Source: Clostridiaceae bacterium (lineage in GTDB: Bacteria; Bacillota; Clostridia; Saccharofermentanales; Saccharofermentanaceae). Taken from it: 64,000 nt of DNA. Every line of letters starts with the position of its first letter. The stretch's first letter is position 1. Below, in pieces: positions 18,610 through 28,309 of the stretch. The notes under the pieces are model-generated. The model was not told where the DNA came from, searched no databases, and saw only the letters and a program-made list of their open reading frames with translations. The DNA lies in NCBI GenBank assembly GCA_012728275.1, contig JAAYFK010000031.1:34516-98515 (forward strand). The letters are read 5' to 3'. The position numbers and the translations under genes are program-made.

Positions 18610-18892
18610 ATCGTCGAATCTGCGCTCGACTTTTTCTATGGTTACTATATCAAAGCGTAATTCTAAGTTCTATATAGCATTGTAAACAAAAAAAATGAGA
18701 GTATTTTGTGAATGGTTTGCTGAGCATTTGGTTATTATGTACACAATATTAATTGGCATCTGTGCACTGCGCACAAGATTTAGCGGATATTCATGGAATC
18801 GGTGCATTTTTCGATTATTCTGAAAACCCAGTCAGCGCAAATATTATAGATTATTTACACAAATTAGTTTCATAAGGAAAAGAAACTTGGTA
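18610..18892. other. Intergenic region between divergent msmX-type gene and argC
   Basis: AT-rich DNA upstream of two divergent genes. No open frame or RNA gene is seen. It should hold the promoter of the minus-strand ATPase gene, but I found no hexamer pair with convincing spacing. A short palindrome (TGTGC-ACT-GCGCACA, about 18760-18775) is present without obvious role. Confidence 0.4.
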
Positions 18893-18921
18893 TTGACATA
18901 TGCATATTCATGCAGTATTTT
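18893..18921 (+). promoter_or_regulatory. argC promoter with an ARG box in the spacer
   Basis: TTGACA (18893-18898) and TATTTT (18916-18921) are 17 bases apart. Between them, 18901-18914 reads TGCATATTCATGCA, matching the ArgR box consensus TGNATWWWWATNCA at all but one position. ArgR with bound arginine would block this promoter directly. Confidence 0.8.
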
Positions 18922-18989
18922 GTATATATTTCCATCGAGAGTGGATATTTATATATTGTATTTATATTTTTAACAAAGGAAGTGCTATT

Positions 18990-20051
18990 GTGGATAAGAT
19001 TAAAGTAAGTATTCTTGGGGCGACAGGGTATGTAGGTGCTGAATTAGTACGTGGATTTATCGCTCATGAGAATGTGGAATTAGTTCATTTAACATCTCAG
19101 AGTTTTGCTGGACAGCTTTTCTCTGACATATATCCAGTTTTTAGGGGCGTGTGCGACAAGGAGCTATCAAATTTAGATCCAGCGCAAGTTGCTAAAGACA
19201 GTGACCTGGTTATTACAGCTCTTCCACATGGCGTATCTTCGGCTACAGTACCAGTTCTTCTTGAAAATGGCACGCGCGTCATAGATCATAGTGGTGATTA
19301 TCGATATAAGAATGTTAAGACTTATGAGAAGTCTTACAAGCTAACGCACAACACGCCAGAACTTTTGGAGGAAGCAGTATATGGTATTCCTGAGTTCTAT
19401 AGAAATGATATTAAGAATGCAAGATTATTGTCCAATCCTGGATGCTACCCTACCTGCTCTCTTATGGCTTTAGCTCCTTTCTTGCGAAAAGGCCTAATCG
19501 AGACAGATGGCATCATCATCGATGCTACTTCTGGTATAAGCGGCGCTGGTAGGAAAAGCGACTTGGCATACTCGTTCTGCGAGACTGACGAAGCGTTCAT
19601 GCCTTATGGTGTTATTGGTCATAGGCACGCATCCGAGATTGATGAGCAGTGTTCGTTCCTCGATGGCACTGGAAAGACAATTCATTGTGCTTTCACTCCG
19701 CATTTGGCTCCTTTCAAACGTGGAATGCTCGCAACAATTTATGCTAAGCCAACAGCTAAGTTTACGAACATATCGACCGAGGCTCTTATTAATGAATATC
19801 AAGAAGCATATAATAAGGAGCAATTCGTAAGGGTTCTAAGCGATAAGGTTCTACCTAATATCAAGGCAGTTAATGGAACAAATTATCTTGAACTCACTGG
19901 CCGCTACGATGAGGACACTGGATACATTAAGCTTTTCAGCGCGCAGGACAATCTTGGTAAGGGCGCTGCACTTCAAGCAATACAGTCCTTCAACATTATG
20001 TTTGGCTTTGATGAGGGAACTGGATTACGCAATTTGGTTCGCGGAGTATAA
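18990..20051 (+). CDS. argC: N-acetyl-gamma-glutamyl-phosphate reductase
   Basis: Third step of arginine synthesis: NADPH-dependent reduction of N-acetylglutamyl phosphate. The 353-residue product (family about 345) shows the NADP-binding [12 protein letters not shown] at the start and the catalytic cysteine in SNPGCYPT. The frame extends 30 codons upstream through the promoter; the GTG at 18990, with AAAGGAAG before it, gives the correct length. First gene of the arg operon, repressible through the ARG box in its promoter. Confidence 0.95.
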   Translation: MDKIKVSILGATGYVGAELVRGFIAHENVELVHLTSQSFAGQLFSDIYPVFRGVCDKELSNLDPAQVAKDSDLVITALPHGVSSATVPVLLENGTRVIDHSGDYRYKNVKTYEKSYKLTHNTPELLEEAVYGIPEFYRNDIKNARLLSNPGCYPTCSLMALAPFLRKGLIETDGIIIDATSGISGAGRKSDLAYSFCETDEAFMPYGVIGHRHASEIDEQCSFLDGTGKTIHCAFTPHLAPFKRGMLATIYAKPTAKFTNISTEALINEYQEAYNKEQFVRVLSDKVLPNIKAVNGTNYLELTGRYDEDTGYIKLFSAQDNLGKGAALQAIQSFNIMFGFDEGTGLRNLVRGV

Positions 20052-20098
20052 GTGATTCTTTTCGCGATAGACACATCCAAGAAATAGGAGGATTTACT

Positions 20099-21025
20099 AT
20101 GGCAAACAACAACGAAGCGCCATCTGTTGACAATATTATGCAAAACAAGATTGATAGGGCATCTATTCTTATTGAAGCTCTTCCTTATATACAGAAGTTG
20201 CGAGGACAAACCATCGTAATCAAGTATGGTGGAAATGCTATGGTGAACGACTCTCTTAAGCAATCTGTAATGGATGACATCACCCTTCTTAAGTACATTG
20301 GAATCAATCCTGTTCTTGTTCATGGTGGTGGGCCTGATATTAATGACGCACTAAGCAAGATGAACATTCAATCTCATTTTGTGAACGGTCTAAGATATAC
20401 AGACGAGCAGACTATGGAAGTAGCGCAAATGGTGCTTACTGGCAAGACAAACAAGGAGATCGTATCCAATCTTTGCGCAAAGGGAGCGAAGGCAATCGGA
20501 ATCTGCGGCATCGATGGTAACCTAATTGAAGCCGAGAAGCTAACGACCGATGAAGCTGGAAATCCTATAGATATTGGATTTGTTGGTAAAGTTAAGAAAA
20601 TTAACACCAAGGTTATTGAAATGCTTGCCAACGACGAATACATTCCGGTAATTGCACCAATAGGTGTAGGCGAGAATGGTGAGAGCTATAATATCAATGC
20701 TGATACGGTTGCAGCTGAGGTTGCTATAGCACTTAAAGCTAGAAAGCTTATGACTCTGACTGATGTTCCGGGAATAATGGAGAAGGACGAGAATAATCAA
20801 TTGAGACTCATCCCTTTCTTGTGCGAAGAAGAAGTGAACGAGTGCATACAGAATGGCATAATAACCGGAGGCATGATCCCAAAGGCTCTTGGTTGTTTAG
20901 ATACCGTTTTAAGGGGCGTAAAGAGTGCTCATATTATTGATGGTAGAATTCCTCATAGCTTGTTGCTTGAGATTTTTACATCTAAGGGAATTGGCACTAT
21001 GATAGTAAAAGAAAAGAGGACATAA
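20099..21025 (+). CDS. argB: Acetylglutamate kinase
   Basis: Second step of arginine synthesis: ATP-dependent phosphorylation of N-acetylglutamate, usually the arginine-inhibited step when the pathway is cyclic. The 308-residue product has the amino-acid kinase signatures VIKYGGNAM and VHGGGPDI, the ADVAIA-like segment [15 protein letters not shown] and GGMIPK. Its N-terminal helix (residues 1-30) is of the kind that links arginine-sensitive hexamers. AGGAGG precedes the ATG. Two bases before argD. Confidence 0.95.
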   Translation: MANNNEAPSVDNIMQNKIDRASILIEALPYIQKLRGQTIVIKYGGNAMVNDSLKQSVMDDITLLKYIGINPVLVHGGGPDINDALSKMNIQSHFVNGLRYTDEQTMEVAQMVLTGKTNKEIVSNLCAKGAKAIGICGIDGNLIEAEKLTTDEAGNPIDIGFVGKVKKINTKVIEMLANDEYIPVIAPIGVGENGESYNINADTVAAEVAIALKARKLMTLTDVPGIMEKDENNQLRLIPFLCEEEVNECIQNGIITGGMIPKALGCLDTVLRGVKSAHIIDGRIPHSLLLEIFTSKGIGTMIVKEKRT

Positions 21026-21026
21026 A

Positions 21027-22361
21027 ATGAGTATAGATAATGATTTGGAGCTTATTTCCAGCTTCGAAAAGGAATATTGTATTAACGTTTTCGCGCCACT
21101 ACAGGTAGCTTTCTCACATGGTAAGGGAGTGTATCTTTACGGCGTCGACGGCAAAAAGTATATGGACATGATTGGCGGAATTGCTGTGAATTCCCTTGGC
21201 CATGGAAACAGGGCATTAACAAAGGCTATTAGCACGCAGGCAAAGAAGCTTATACATTGCTGTAATTACTATCTAATTCCTCAACGTGCGGAACTAGCTT
21301 ACAAGCTTTGCTCGAAGACATTCGCTGATAAGTGCTTTTTCTCGAATTCTGGCGCTGAAGCAAATGAGGCAGCTATTAAGATAGCTAGGGGATATTTCTA
21401 TCACAAGGGAATTGACAAGAACGAGATTATTACTGCTAAGATGAGCTTTCACGGAAGAACACTTCTTACTTGTTGTGCAACAGGTCAAGAGAAGTTCCGT
21501 CGTCCTTTCGCTCCTTATTGTCCTGGCTTCTCTTATGCCGAATTTAACAATTTTGAGGATCTAGAGAGCCTTATTACTGATAAGACCGCAGCTATAATGC
21601 TTGAACTAATACAAGGTGAGAGCGGTGTTAATCCTGCTTCGCTAGAATACATTAAGAATGTTCGTAAGCTTTGCACCGATAGGGGCGTATTACTAATCAT
21701 TGATGAAGTTCAGACTGGCATAGGTAGGACTGGTAAACTTTTCTGCTATGAGAATTACGGAATTAAGCCTGATATTCTTACTACCGCAAAGGGCTTAGGT
21801 GGCGGTGTCCCAATTGGCGCTATGCTTTGTACGGATGAAGTTGCTAAAGGTTTCTTACCTGGTGACCACGGTTCAACATTTGGGGGTAACCCACTTTGCT
21901 GTGCTGCTGCTAATGCAGTTCTTGACGAGATTAGCAACAAGTTTATCCTTGACAATGTTATAGAAGTTAGTGAGGCGCTTATTGCCCAACTAAAGAACCT
22001 AAAGAGTAAGTATTCTGCTATTACATCCGTAAGGGGTATGGGACTTTTAATCGGAATAGATTTCTCGGATAACTTTACTGCAGTCGGCCTAAAACAAAGG
22101 TTCCTATCAGAGGGCTTCCTTGTAAGTTCCATTGGTGAGCATACTATCCGTATCGCTCCTCCTCTAATAATTTCGAAGAAGGAAGCAATGATATTCTGTA
22201 ATGCTCTTGAAAAGATTCTTAAGAGCGACAAGAAAACATCTGGATTTAAGAAGGCTGGCCAGGCAATTCCTGTTGAAATTAACAAGAAGGATAATACGGC
22301 AGAAGCAAAAGAAGACACTAAGAACGAATTGAACAATGACAGCAATGAACTGGAGGAATAA
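21027..22361 (+). CDS. argD: Acetylornithine aminotransferase
   Basis: PLP enzyme that transfers an amino group from glutamate to N-acetylglutamate semialdehyde. The 444-residue product has the class III signature ending in the PLP lysine (PDILTTAKGLGGGVPIGAML) and NSGAEANEAAIKIAR. The family core ends near residue 398; a hydrophilic tail of about 45 residues rich in Lys, Asp, Glu and Asn follows and is unusual. Starts one base after argB. Confidence 0.94.
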   Translation: MSIDNDLELISSFEKEYCINVFAPLQVAFSHGKGVYLYGVDGKKYMDMIGGIAVNSLGHGNRALTKAISTQAKKLIHCCNYYLIPQRAELAYKLCSKTFADKCFFSNSGAEANEAAIKIARGYFYHKGIDKNEIITAKMSFHGRTLLTCCATGQEKFRRPFAPYCPGFSYAEFNNFEDLESLITDKTAAIMLELIQGESGVNPASLEYIKNVRKLCTDRGVLLIIDEVQTGIGRTGKLFCYENYGIKPDILTTAKGLGGGVPIGAMLCTDEVAKGFLPGDHGSTFGGNPLCCAAANAVLDEISNKFILDNVIEVSEALIAQLKNLKSKYSAITSVRGMGLLIGIDFSDNFTAVGLKQRFLSEGFLVSSIGEHTIRIAPPLIISKKEAMIFCNALEKILKSDKKTSGFKKAGQAIPVEINKKDNTAEAKEDTKNELNNDSNELEE

Positions 22362-22365
22362 AGAA

Positions 22366-23286
22366 ATGAAGCATTATATTGATTTTCACGAGGATGTAAG
22401 CTTCGAAGACTTAAAATACATGCTTGAGATTTCTGAAGAAATGAAGGCAAAGACAAAAGCTGGAATTAAGCACCACTATCTTGAAGGCAAGTCTCTTGCT
22501 ATGATTTTTACCAAGTCTTCAACTCGTACTCGCGTTTCCTTTGAAGTTGGCATGTACCAACTTGGCGGACAAGCTCTGTTCCTAAGCAATAATGACATTC
22601 AAATTGGAAGGGGCGAGACGATTTATGATACAGCAAACGTTTTGTCTGGAATGGTTGACGGAATCATGATCCGTACCTTCAAACACAGCGACATTGAGGA
22701 TCTAGCTAAGTATGGCAAAATCCCTGTAATCAATGGTCTGTCTGACGACCAGCACCCAACTCAAGCTTTAGCAGATTTGCTTACAATTAAGGAACATAAG
22801 GGTGGCCTTAAGGGCCTTAAGCTTGCTTATGTTGGTGATGGTAATAACGTTACTGCTTCACTACTTCAAGCTTGCGCTAAGGCAGGAATGGATATTTCTT
22901 GCGCTTCTCCTGCTGATTACACATGTGGTAAGAAGTATGTGGACCAGGCTTTGGAGGATGCGAAGGTATCAGGCTCAAAGATTCTAATGACTACTGATCC
23001 TTTTGAAGCATGCGATGGTGCTGACGTAATTTATACGGACACTTGGACTAGTATGGGGCAAGAAAGCGAGAAGGCTTCACGAGTAGAGATTTTCAAGAAT
23101 TATCAAGTAAACTCCAAGCTCATGGGTGTTGCACACAAGGATGCTATCTTCATGCATTGCTTGCCTGCTTATCGCGGATATGAAGTTACTGAGGACGTAA
23201 TTGACGGTCCACAAAGCGTTGTTTTCGACGAGGCTGAGAATCGTCTTCACGCTCACAAAGCAATTCTTGTTAATTGCATGAAATAA
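22366..23286 (+). CDS. argF: Ornithine carbamoyltransferase
   Basis: Makes citrulline from ornithine and carbamoyl phosphate. The 306-residue product contains the carbamoyl-phosphate site SSTRTRVSFE, HPTQALADL and the ornithine-binding HCLPAYRG. The ATG at 22366 with GGAGG nine bases upstream is the right start; an in-frame ATG 30 bases earlier lies inside argD. Fourth gene of the operon. argG and argH are not in the window. Confidence 0.96.
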   Translation: MKHYIDFHEDVSFEDLKYMLEISEEMKAKTKAGIKHHYLEGKSLAMIFTKSSTRTRVSFEVGMYQLGGQALFLSNNDIQIGRGETIYDTANVLSGMVDGIMIRTFKHSDIEDLAKYGKIPVINGLSDDQHPTQALADLLTIKEHKGGLKGLKLAYVGDGNNVTASLLQACAKAGMDISCASPADYTCGKKYVDQALEDAKVSGSKILMTTDPFEACDGADVIYTDTWTSMGQESEKASRVEIFKNYQVNSKLMGVAHKDAIFMHCLPAYRGYEVTEDVIDGPQSVVFDEAENRLHAHKAILVNCMK

Positions 23287-23295
23287 AGGATATTA

Positions 23296-23844
23296 ATGAA
23301 GCAACCGGCATATTCTCTAAGACAAGCGCTTCCCGGCGAAGCGGATAAGGTCTCGCGATTAATTCGTGAGGCGATGCTTACCTACAGCAAAGAGTCCGGA
23401 ATTAGCCCAGATATCCTCGAATCTATGCATGAGAGTGTGGAGTCTGTAGCTTATAGAATAGAAAATAATTATTGCCTTTGCCTTTTCGACGGAGACAATC
23501 CCGAGGCAACAATAACGCTTTCTATTTGCGACACGCCCTTGAAGTATAGTTTCTCAGAGAAAACCGAGGAGTATTTGTCTAATTTTCAAAAAGCAGTATA
23601 CATTTCTCGATTTGCTGTCTCGGACAAGCTAAGGGGTACAGGGCTCGGAATCCATCTTATACAGCAGGCAAGTGAATTCGCAAACCACAACAAAGCCAAC
23701 GTGCTCTTGTTGCACACAGCAAAGAGCAACAAGATAATGACTGCCTTCTACGAGAATCGTGGCTTCGAGATAATCGACATCGAATCTTCTCGCCACTACG
23801 AGAGGGCACTATTTGGAATGAAGGTTAAAAGAATCAACAAGTGA
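23296..23844 (+). CDS. GNAT-family N-acetyltransferase at the end of the arg operon
   Basis: A 182-residue GNAT protein with the acetyl-CoA motif A around residues 100-122 (ISRFAVSDKLRGTGLGIHLIQQA) and motif B near the end (MTAFYENRGFEI). The substrate is not evident. It follows argF by nine bases with an AAAGGATATTA site, so it is probably co-transcribed with the arginine genes. Since argJ is missing from the operon, a role in N-acetylglutamate supply can be considered but is only inference. Its 3' end overlaps the convergent ispE by 11 bases. Confidence 0.8.
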   Translation: MKQPAYSLRQALPGEADKVSRLIREAMLTYSKESGISPDILESMHESVESVAYRIENNYCLCLFDGDNPEATITLSICDTPLKYSFSEKTEEYLSNFQKAVYISRFAVSDKLRGTGLGIHLIQQASEFANHNKANVLLLHTAKSNKIMTAFYENRGFEIIDIESSRHYERALFGMKVKRINK

Positions 23845-24730
23845 CCGAATGATAGATCCTACAATCTGAGAGTCTTTGATCGCCCGATAAGCTGTCAAAG
23901 GCTCTTTTTGCATCCTCCTCACTTGTAAAAAGCCCGAAGCATGCACTTCCCGACCCGCTCATCGCAGTATGAAGACTACCTTGTTCATCAATAATATCAA
24001 TTACTTCCCCAATTTTTGGCATCAATTCTCTTGCAGGCCTTTCAAGATCATTTATCAGCAAATTCTTTATATCCAGAACCTTATCAAGTGGCTCTAACTG
24101 ACTGTAATCCAGAATATCTGCAAAACTGAAGTACTCGTCATCTATCTTTCCTTCATCGAAACCATATTCATCGGCAAGCTTAAAGCATTGAGGCGTCATA
24201 ACGCCTTCCGAAGGCTTAACAATAATTAGCTGTAGGCCATCTAGGCTCTGCACCCTAGTAATAATCTCGCCAGTTCCTTCACATACTGCACATCCGCCAT
24301 ATAGAAAAAAAGGTACGTCGGCACCAAGGGTTGAAGCTATGCTATGCAACTGTCTTTTTGAGAAAGGTTTGCCAAAATGTTCCTGCAATAACCTAAGTAC
24401 ACACGCAGCATCTGAGCTTCCTCCGCCAAGTCCTGCTTGAGAAGGTATATTCTTCTTAACACGGATATGTACAAATGGCATTATCTCATTTTTCTTGTTC
24501 ATCCTCGAAAAGAATGCATCAGCAGCTAAATAGCACAAATTCGATTTCTCATCTATATCAAGCGCATGCCCGCAATCAACACTTATTCCAAAAGCCTTCC
24601 CTGAATCATACTCAATCTCCACCTCATCACACAAATCAATTGTATGCATAAGTGTAATGAGTCTGTGATAGCCATTGCTAAGCCTTCCACAGATTCTAAG
24701 TAAGAGATTTATCTTCGCGTATGCTTTCAT
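23834..24730 (-). CDS. ispE: 4-diphosphocytidyl-2-C-methyl-D-erythritol kinase
   Basis: GHMP kinase of the non-mevalonate (MEP) isoprenoid pathway. The 298-residue product has the start KAYAKINLLLRICGR, the ATP-binding PSQAGLGGGSSDAAC, and the C-terminal MSGSGSACFGLF. Length is normal. It follows veg on the minus strand; in many Firmicutes ispE also sits beside veg, which supports both calls. Confidence 0.95.
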   Translation of the reverse strand: MKAYAKINLLLRICGRLSNGYHRLITLMHTIDLCDEVEIEYDSGKAFGISVDCGHALDIDEKSNLCYLAADAFFSRMNKKNEIMPFVHIRVKKNIPSQAGLGGGSSDAACVLRLLQEHFGKPFSKRQLHSIASTLGADVPFFLYGGCAVCEGTGEIITRVQSLDGLQLIIVKPSEGVMTPQCFKLADEYGFDEGKIDDEYFSFADILDYSQLEPLDKVLDIKNLLINDLERPARELMPKIGEVIDIIDEQGSLHTAMSGSGSACFGLFTSEEDAKRAFDSLSGDQRLSDCRIYHSVTC

Positions 24731-24743
24731 TATTCTTTCTCCA

Positions 24744-24772
24744 ATAAAAACGCGAACCGCAACGGGTTCGCG
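24744..24772 (-). terminator. Terminator after veg
   Basis: An 8-bp GC-rich stem (CGCGAACC/GGTTCGCG, 24751-24772) followed on the minus strand by a U-run. It lies between the veg stop codon and the ispE start, so ispE either depends on read-through or has a promoter that I did not identify. Confidence 0.85.
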
Positions 24773-24795
24773 AATTCAGTTAATTTGCTATACTA

Positions 24796-25065
24796 TCAGC
24801 TAGCTACTTCTTCAGCTGTTAAAGTAGGAATTGCTAGGCGAACCGTCTTTGTTAGTATATCTACATATCTATGAGAAACCAACTCAGAGTTGCCATCAGC
24901 CTTCCTCGTGCATCTAACTGTAAAAAAGTTTGGGTAACATGTCTCAATTACTCCGACTCTAGTAATAATTCTCTTACGCCCACCATTGGAAGTAAGCTTT
25001 ACCGTCTGTCCAATCATGCTAGCTAGCTTAGCCTTACACATATCGACATCAGATTGGATAATCAT
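24796..25065 (-). CDS. veg: Veg family protein
   Basis: An 89-residue protein with the family's KLTSNGGRKRIITRVGVIETCYPNFFTVR segment (positions about 23-51). In Bacillus subtilis Veg is a highly expressed small protein linked to biofilm matrix control through SinR; the biochemical role is unclear. It has its own strong promoter and terminator here, matching the high expression known for the family. Confidence 0.92.
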   Translation of the reverse strand: MIIQSDVDMCKAKLASMIGQTVKLTSNGGRKRIITRVGVIETCYPNFFTVRCTRKADGNSELVSHRYVDILTKTVRLAIPTLTAEEVAS

Positions 25066-25156
25066 CTATTTGTACCTCCACAGTTAAGTCTTCACCTTAA
25101 TTTGTGTTACGATTACGTCTCAAATCGACCTAATATTGTAGCTCGTGCACAAAAAA

Positions 25157-25185
25157 ATCTTATCATCCAAGAGCAAATATGTCAA
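25157..25185 (-). promoter_or_regulatory. veg promoter
   Basis: Minus-strand TTGACA (25180-25185) and TAAGAT (25157-25162) with a 17-base spacer, about 90 bases before the veg ATG. A close match to the sigma-A consensus. Confidence 0.8.
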
Positions 25186-25377
25186 TGATTAACACAAGAT
25201 GTAGTGATTTTTTGAACAATAGTAACAAAATATAGTGAATTATCCGTATCAACGGCTTTTCGCGCATCAAGTTATTGCATTGGGGGTAAAATGTATTGTA
25301 ATATTACGTAGTTATTACAAGTTGAGCCCTGTTTTTCTCGGTTCTTCGATGATTTTTTTGAAGAAAGTAGGAGCATT
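25186..25377 (+). other. Upstream region of fhs with a weak candidate promoter
   Basis: Together with the veg leader this is a 312-base gene-free stretch. A possible plus-strand promoter is TTGCAT (25275-25280), 16 bases, TGTAAT (25297-25302), a poor match. AAGTAGGAGCATT just before 25378 provides the ribosome binding site. No riboswitch-like structure is recognised. Confidence 0.35.
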
Positions 25378-27051
25378 ATGTTAAGTGATATTGAAATTGC
25401 TTTAAGCACCAAATTGGACACCATCGACGTGATTGCTAAGAAGATTGGAATTTCTTCTGACGAGCTCGAGCCATATGGCAAGTACAAGGCTAAGCTACCT
25501 CTATCTGAGATTAACAAACGTCAAGATAACCCAGACGGTAAATTGGTTTTAGTCACGGCAATGAACCCTACTCCAGCTGGTGAAGGAAAGACAACGGTCA
25601 GCATTGGACTAGCTCAAGCACTTGGTAAGCTTGACAAGAAAGTTATGCTCGCATTAAGAGAGCCTTCTCTTGGACCTGTTTTTGGTGTTAAGGGTGGCGC
25701 TGCAGGCGGCGGATACTCTCAGCTACTTCCTATGGAAGACATCAACTTGAATTTTACTGGAGACTTGCACGCTATTACAGCTGCTAACAATCTTTTAGCC
25801 GCTATGATTGACAACCATTTGTATCAAGGAAACTCCCTTAATATTGATAAGGACAGAATTCTTTGGAAGAGATGCTTGGATATGAATGATCGTTCTTTGC
25901 GAACAGTAACTGTCGGAGTTGGCGGCGGGCTTAGCGGAGTCGAGAGGAATGAAGTTTTTTCGATCACAGCGGCTTCCGAGATAATGGCAATTCTTTGCCT
26001 TAGCACAGACCCTGAGGACTTGAAGAATAGAATCAAGAGAATTGCAATTGCTTATGACATGGATGGAAAGCTTATTACTGCAGATCAGCTTGGAGCAGCA
26101 GGAGCTATGGCAACACTTCTTAAGGATGCAATTTGTCCTAACCTAGTTCAATCAATTGAGCACATCCCCGCGTTTGTTCATGGTGGACCTTTTGCTAATA
26201 TTTCTCATGGATGTAATTCTATCGTTGCTACGAAAGCTGGACTTAAACTTTCCGATATTCTTATTACAGAGGCTGGTTTCGGTGCCGACCTAGGAGCTGA
26301 GAAGTTCCTAGATATCAAGTGCCGCCAAGCAGGTATTTGGCCTGACGCTGTTGTTATTGTAGCGACCGCAAGGTCTTTGAAACACAACGCTGGCGTTGCA
26401 AAAGCTGATCTTAATAAGCCAAACGTTGAGGCCGTTAAGACTGGGTTTGCAAACCTTTCAAAGCATATCGAGAACATGAGAACTTTTGGAATTCCTTGTG
26501 TGGTTGCTGCTAATAGATTCATTACTGATACTGATGAGGAAATCGAGATAATGAGAGCTCTGTGCGAAGAACATGGCGCAAAGTTTGCACCGTGTGAGAT
26601 TTTTGCGAAGGGTGGCGAAGGCGGAATCGAATTAGCTAATGCTGTTCTATCACAGATTGAATCCAATACGAACAAGACTCCTCACTTCATTTATGATTTG
26701 GACATGAAGCCTGAGGACAAGATAAACGCTATTGCCACGACCATATATGGCGCGAAGGAAGTTAACATTCTTCCTGAAGCACAAAGCAAGATTGACGAGT
26801 TTACAAAAGCTGGTTATGGTAAGCTCCCAATTTGCATAGCTAAGACTCAGTATTCTCTATCAGACAATGCTAAGGCGCTTGGCCGTCCCGTTAATTTCAC
26901 GCTAACAGTAAGAGATGTATGGCTAAGTGCTGGTGCTGGATATCTTGTAGTGTTGACTGGCGCCATTGTAACAATGCCAGGACTTCCACCTCGTCCAGCA
27001 GCTATGGATATCGATATAGACGCAAACGGAACAATCTCTGGCCTTTTCTAA
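25378..27051 (+). CDS. fhs: Formate--tetrahydrofolate ligase
   Basis: ATP-dependent formation of 10-formyl-THF from formate and tetrahydrofolate, feeding purine synthesis and, in acetogens, the Wood-Ljungdahl pathway. The 557-residue product has the ATP site TPAGEGKTT, the conserved REPSLGPVFGVKGGAAGGG and FVHGGPFANIAHG-like (FVHGGPFANISHGCNS) motifs. Full length. No other one-carbon gene is in the window, so whether it serves acetogenesis cannot be told. Confidence 0.96.
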   Translation: MLSDIEIALSTKLDTIDVIAKKIGISSDELEPYGKYKAKLPLSEINKRQDNPDGKLVLVTAMNPTPAGEGKTTVSIGLAQALGKLDKKVMLALREPSLGPVFGVKGGAAGGGYSQLLPMEDINLNFTGDLHAITAANNLLAAMIDNHLYQGNSLNIDKDRILWKRCLDMNDRSLRTVTVGVGGGLSGVERNEVFSITAASEIMAILCLSTDPEDLKNRIKRIAIAYDMDGKLITADQLGAAGAMATLLKDAICPNLVQSIEHIPAFVHGGPFANISHGCNSIVATKAGLKLSDILITEAGFGADLGAEKFLDIKCRQAGIWPDAVVIVATARSLKHNAGVAKADLNKPNVEAVKTGFANLSKHIENMRTFGIPCVVAANRFITDTDEEIEIMRALCEEHGAKFAPCEIFAKGGEGGIELANAVLSQIESNTNKTPHFIYDLDMKPEDKINAIATTIYGAKEVNILPEAQSKIDEFTKAGYGKLPICIAKTQYSLSDNAKALGRPVNFTLTVRDVWLSAGAGYLVVLTGAIVTMPGLPPRPAAMDIDIDANGTISGLF

Positions 27052-27091
27052 TTTTCTGAGCGAAAAGACAAAGACATGATATAGTGATGAT

Positions 27092-28309
27092 GTGATGAAA
27101 TATCCTAATCCGACATTTTTGAATAGAGCTTCAGGTATTAAGCACACTCGGCGCAATGTAATAATTATTGTGTCTAGTGTGCTTGCCTTTATTGCTTTAA
27201 TTCTCGTCTTTGTGTTTAAGTTAGCATCAGATCAAAAGAAATACGCGAAGGAATATCCTGAGCTCGTTGGCGCTGCCACAGCTACTACAACGGAAACTAG
27301 TGAAGAAGAATCATCTGAAACAACTGTTGTAGAAGAAACTACAACAGCTGAGACTTCTGCTTTAGGTCCAATAATCCAAGACACTAGCACTACGCCAGAA
27401 AGCAGTGAGCAAACCAATTCTCCAGATGCCTTTGTTGAAGGAGCAAACATATATTTCTATAATTCTCACGCCCTTCAAACTGTGTCGCACGAAGAAAGAG
27501 ATACAATGCTCGACGATTTGAAACAGCAAGTTATCGACTACATTGCAGCTTGTGAGGGTGAGAGAATTTGTTTTCGATATGTGAGTTTATCATCTAATGA
27601 GACTTTGGGAATAAATGATTTAGATCCAATTTTGCCTGCAGGTGCTTTTGCCTTGCCTGTTGAAATTGAATTCTATAATCAAATTGAATCTGGAGCGATT
27701 AGCCCTCTATCAACTGTCACCTACGATGGTTCAGTTACAACAACGGGTCCTTCATATATAACAGAAAACTATGCATTGCTTAAACAGTTTTTCCTTAGAA
27801 CGATATCAAATTACGCTATAGTCTATAATGACTCGCTTGCATTATCTATTATGATTAATGCGATGGGCGGGCTTGACGCTATTATTCCAAACATAAATGA
27901 GATCAGCGGCTATGTTGACTATAATTCTTCCGTTAATTACACGGCTTATGACGGAACGATTATTAGTGGAAGCCATCGTTCAAGTGCATACGATTTGGCT
28001 GAGTATGCCAACTATCTTTACAGAGCATATATTAATGAGCCTACTGTATATCAAAGCTTAATTAATGACATGTATTATTCTGCTATGCCATCTTCTTATA
28101 GTAATATTTTTGGAGAAGACGCATTGATTCTACACGCAAGCGGACGCAATGATACTTATCATGCATACACCGACATCGCAATTATTGATTCCGATGAGCC
28201 TTTTGTATTATGCATATATGTTGAGTGCGCTTCGGCTGAACGCGCAGCTGTTATCCAAGCGGATTTGGCGACATATGTTGAGCGATACATAACAGCTTGT
28301 CACACTTGA
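27092..28309 (+). CDS. Membrane-anchored protein with an inactive class A beta-lactamase-like domain
   Basis: The 405-residue product has one N-terminal membrane segment (about 23-46), a Thr/Ser/Glu-rich stalk (about 65-120), and an extracellular C-terminal domain (about 125-400). The domain follows the pattern of class A beta-lactamases: a segment ending in LPV..E, IESGAISPLSTVTY, then YNDSLALSIMINAMGG, and finally LHASG followed by YTDIAII. At the positions of the catalytic motifs I see PAGAFALPV where SxxK would be, YND where SDN would be, and HASG where KTG would be. All three are lost, so it probably binds peptidoglycan or a ligand rather than cutting one. Fold assignment is by pattern and moderately sure. 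Confidence 0.65.
   Translation: MMKYPNPTFLNRASGIKHTRRNVIIIVSSVLAFIALILVFVFKLASDQKKYAKEYPELVGAATATTTETSEEESSETTVVEETTTAETSALGPIIQDTSTTPESSEQTNSPDAFVEGANIYFYNSHALQTVSHEERDTMLDDLKQQVIDYIAACEGERICFRYVSLSSNETLGINDLDPILPAGAFALPVEIEFYNQIESGAISPLSTVTYDGSVTTTGPSYITENYALLKQFFLRTISNYAIVYNDSLALSIMINAMGGLDAIIPNINEISGYVDYNSSVNYTAYDGTIISGSHRSSAYDLAEYANYLYRAYINEPTVYQSLINDMYYSAMPSSYSNIFGEDALILHASGRNDTYHAYTDIAIIDSDEPFVLCIYVECASAERAAVIQADLATYVERYITACHT

Noticed and set aside
18900..18989. 30-codon upstream extension of argC
   Set aside because: It runs through the promoter and the ARG box; a GTG at 18990 with ribosome binding site gives the normal ArgC length.
21755..22456. 233-residue minus-strand ORF under argD/argF
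   Set aside because: Shadow of the argD frame, low-quality composition rich in Ser/Leu, no independent support.
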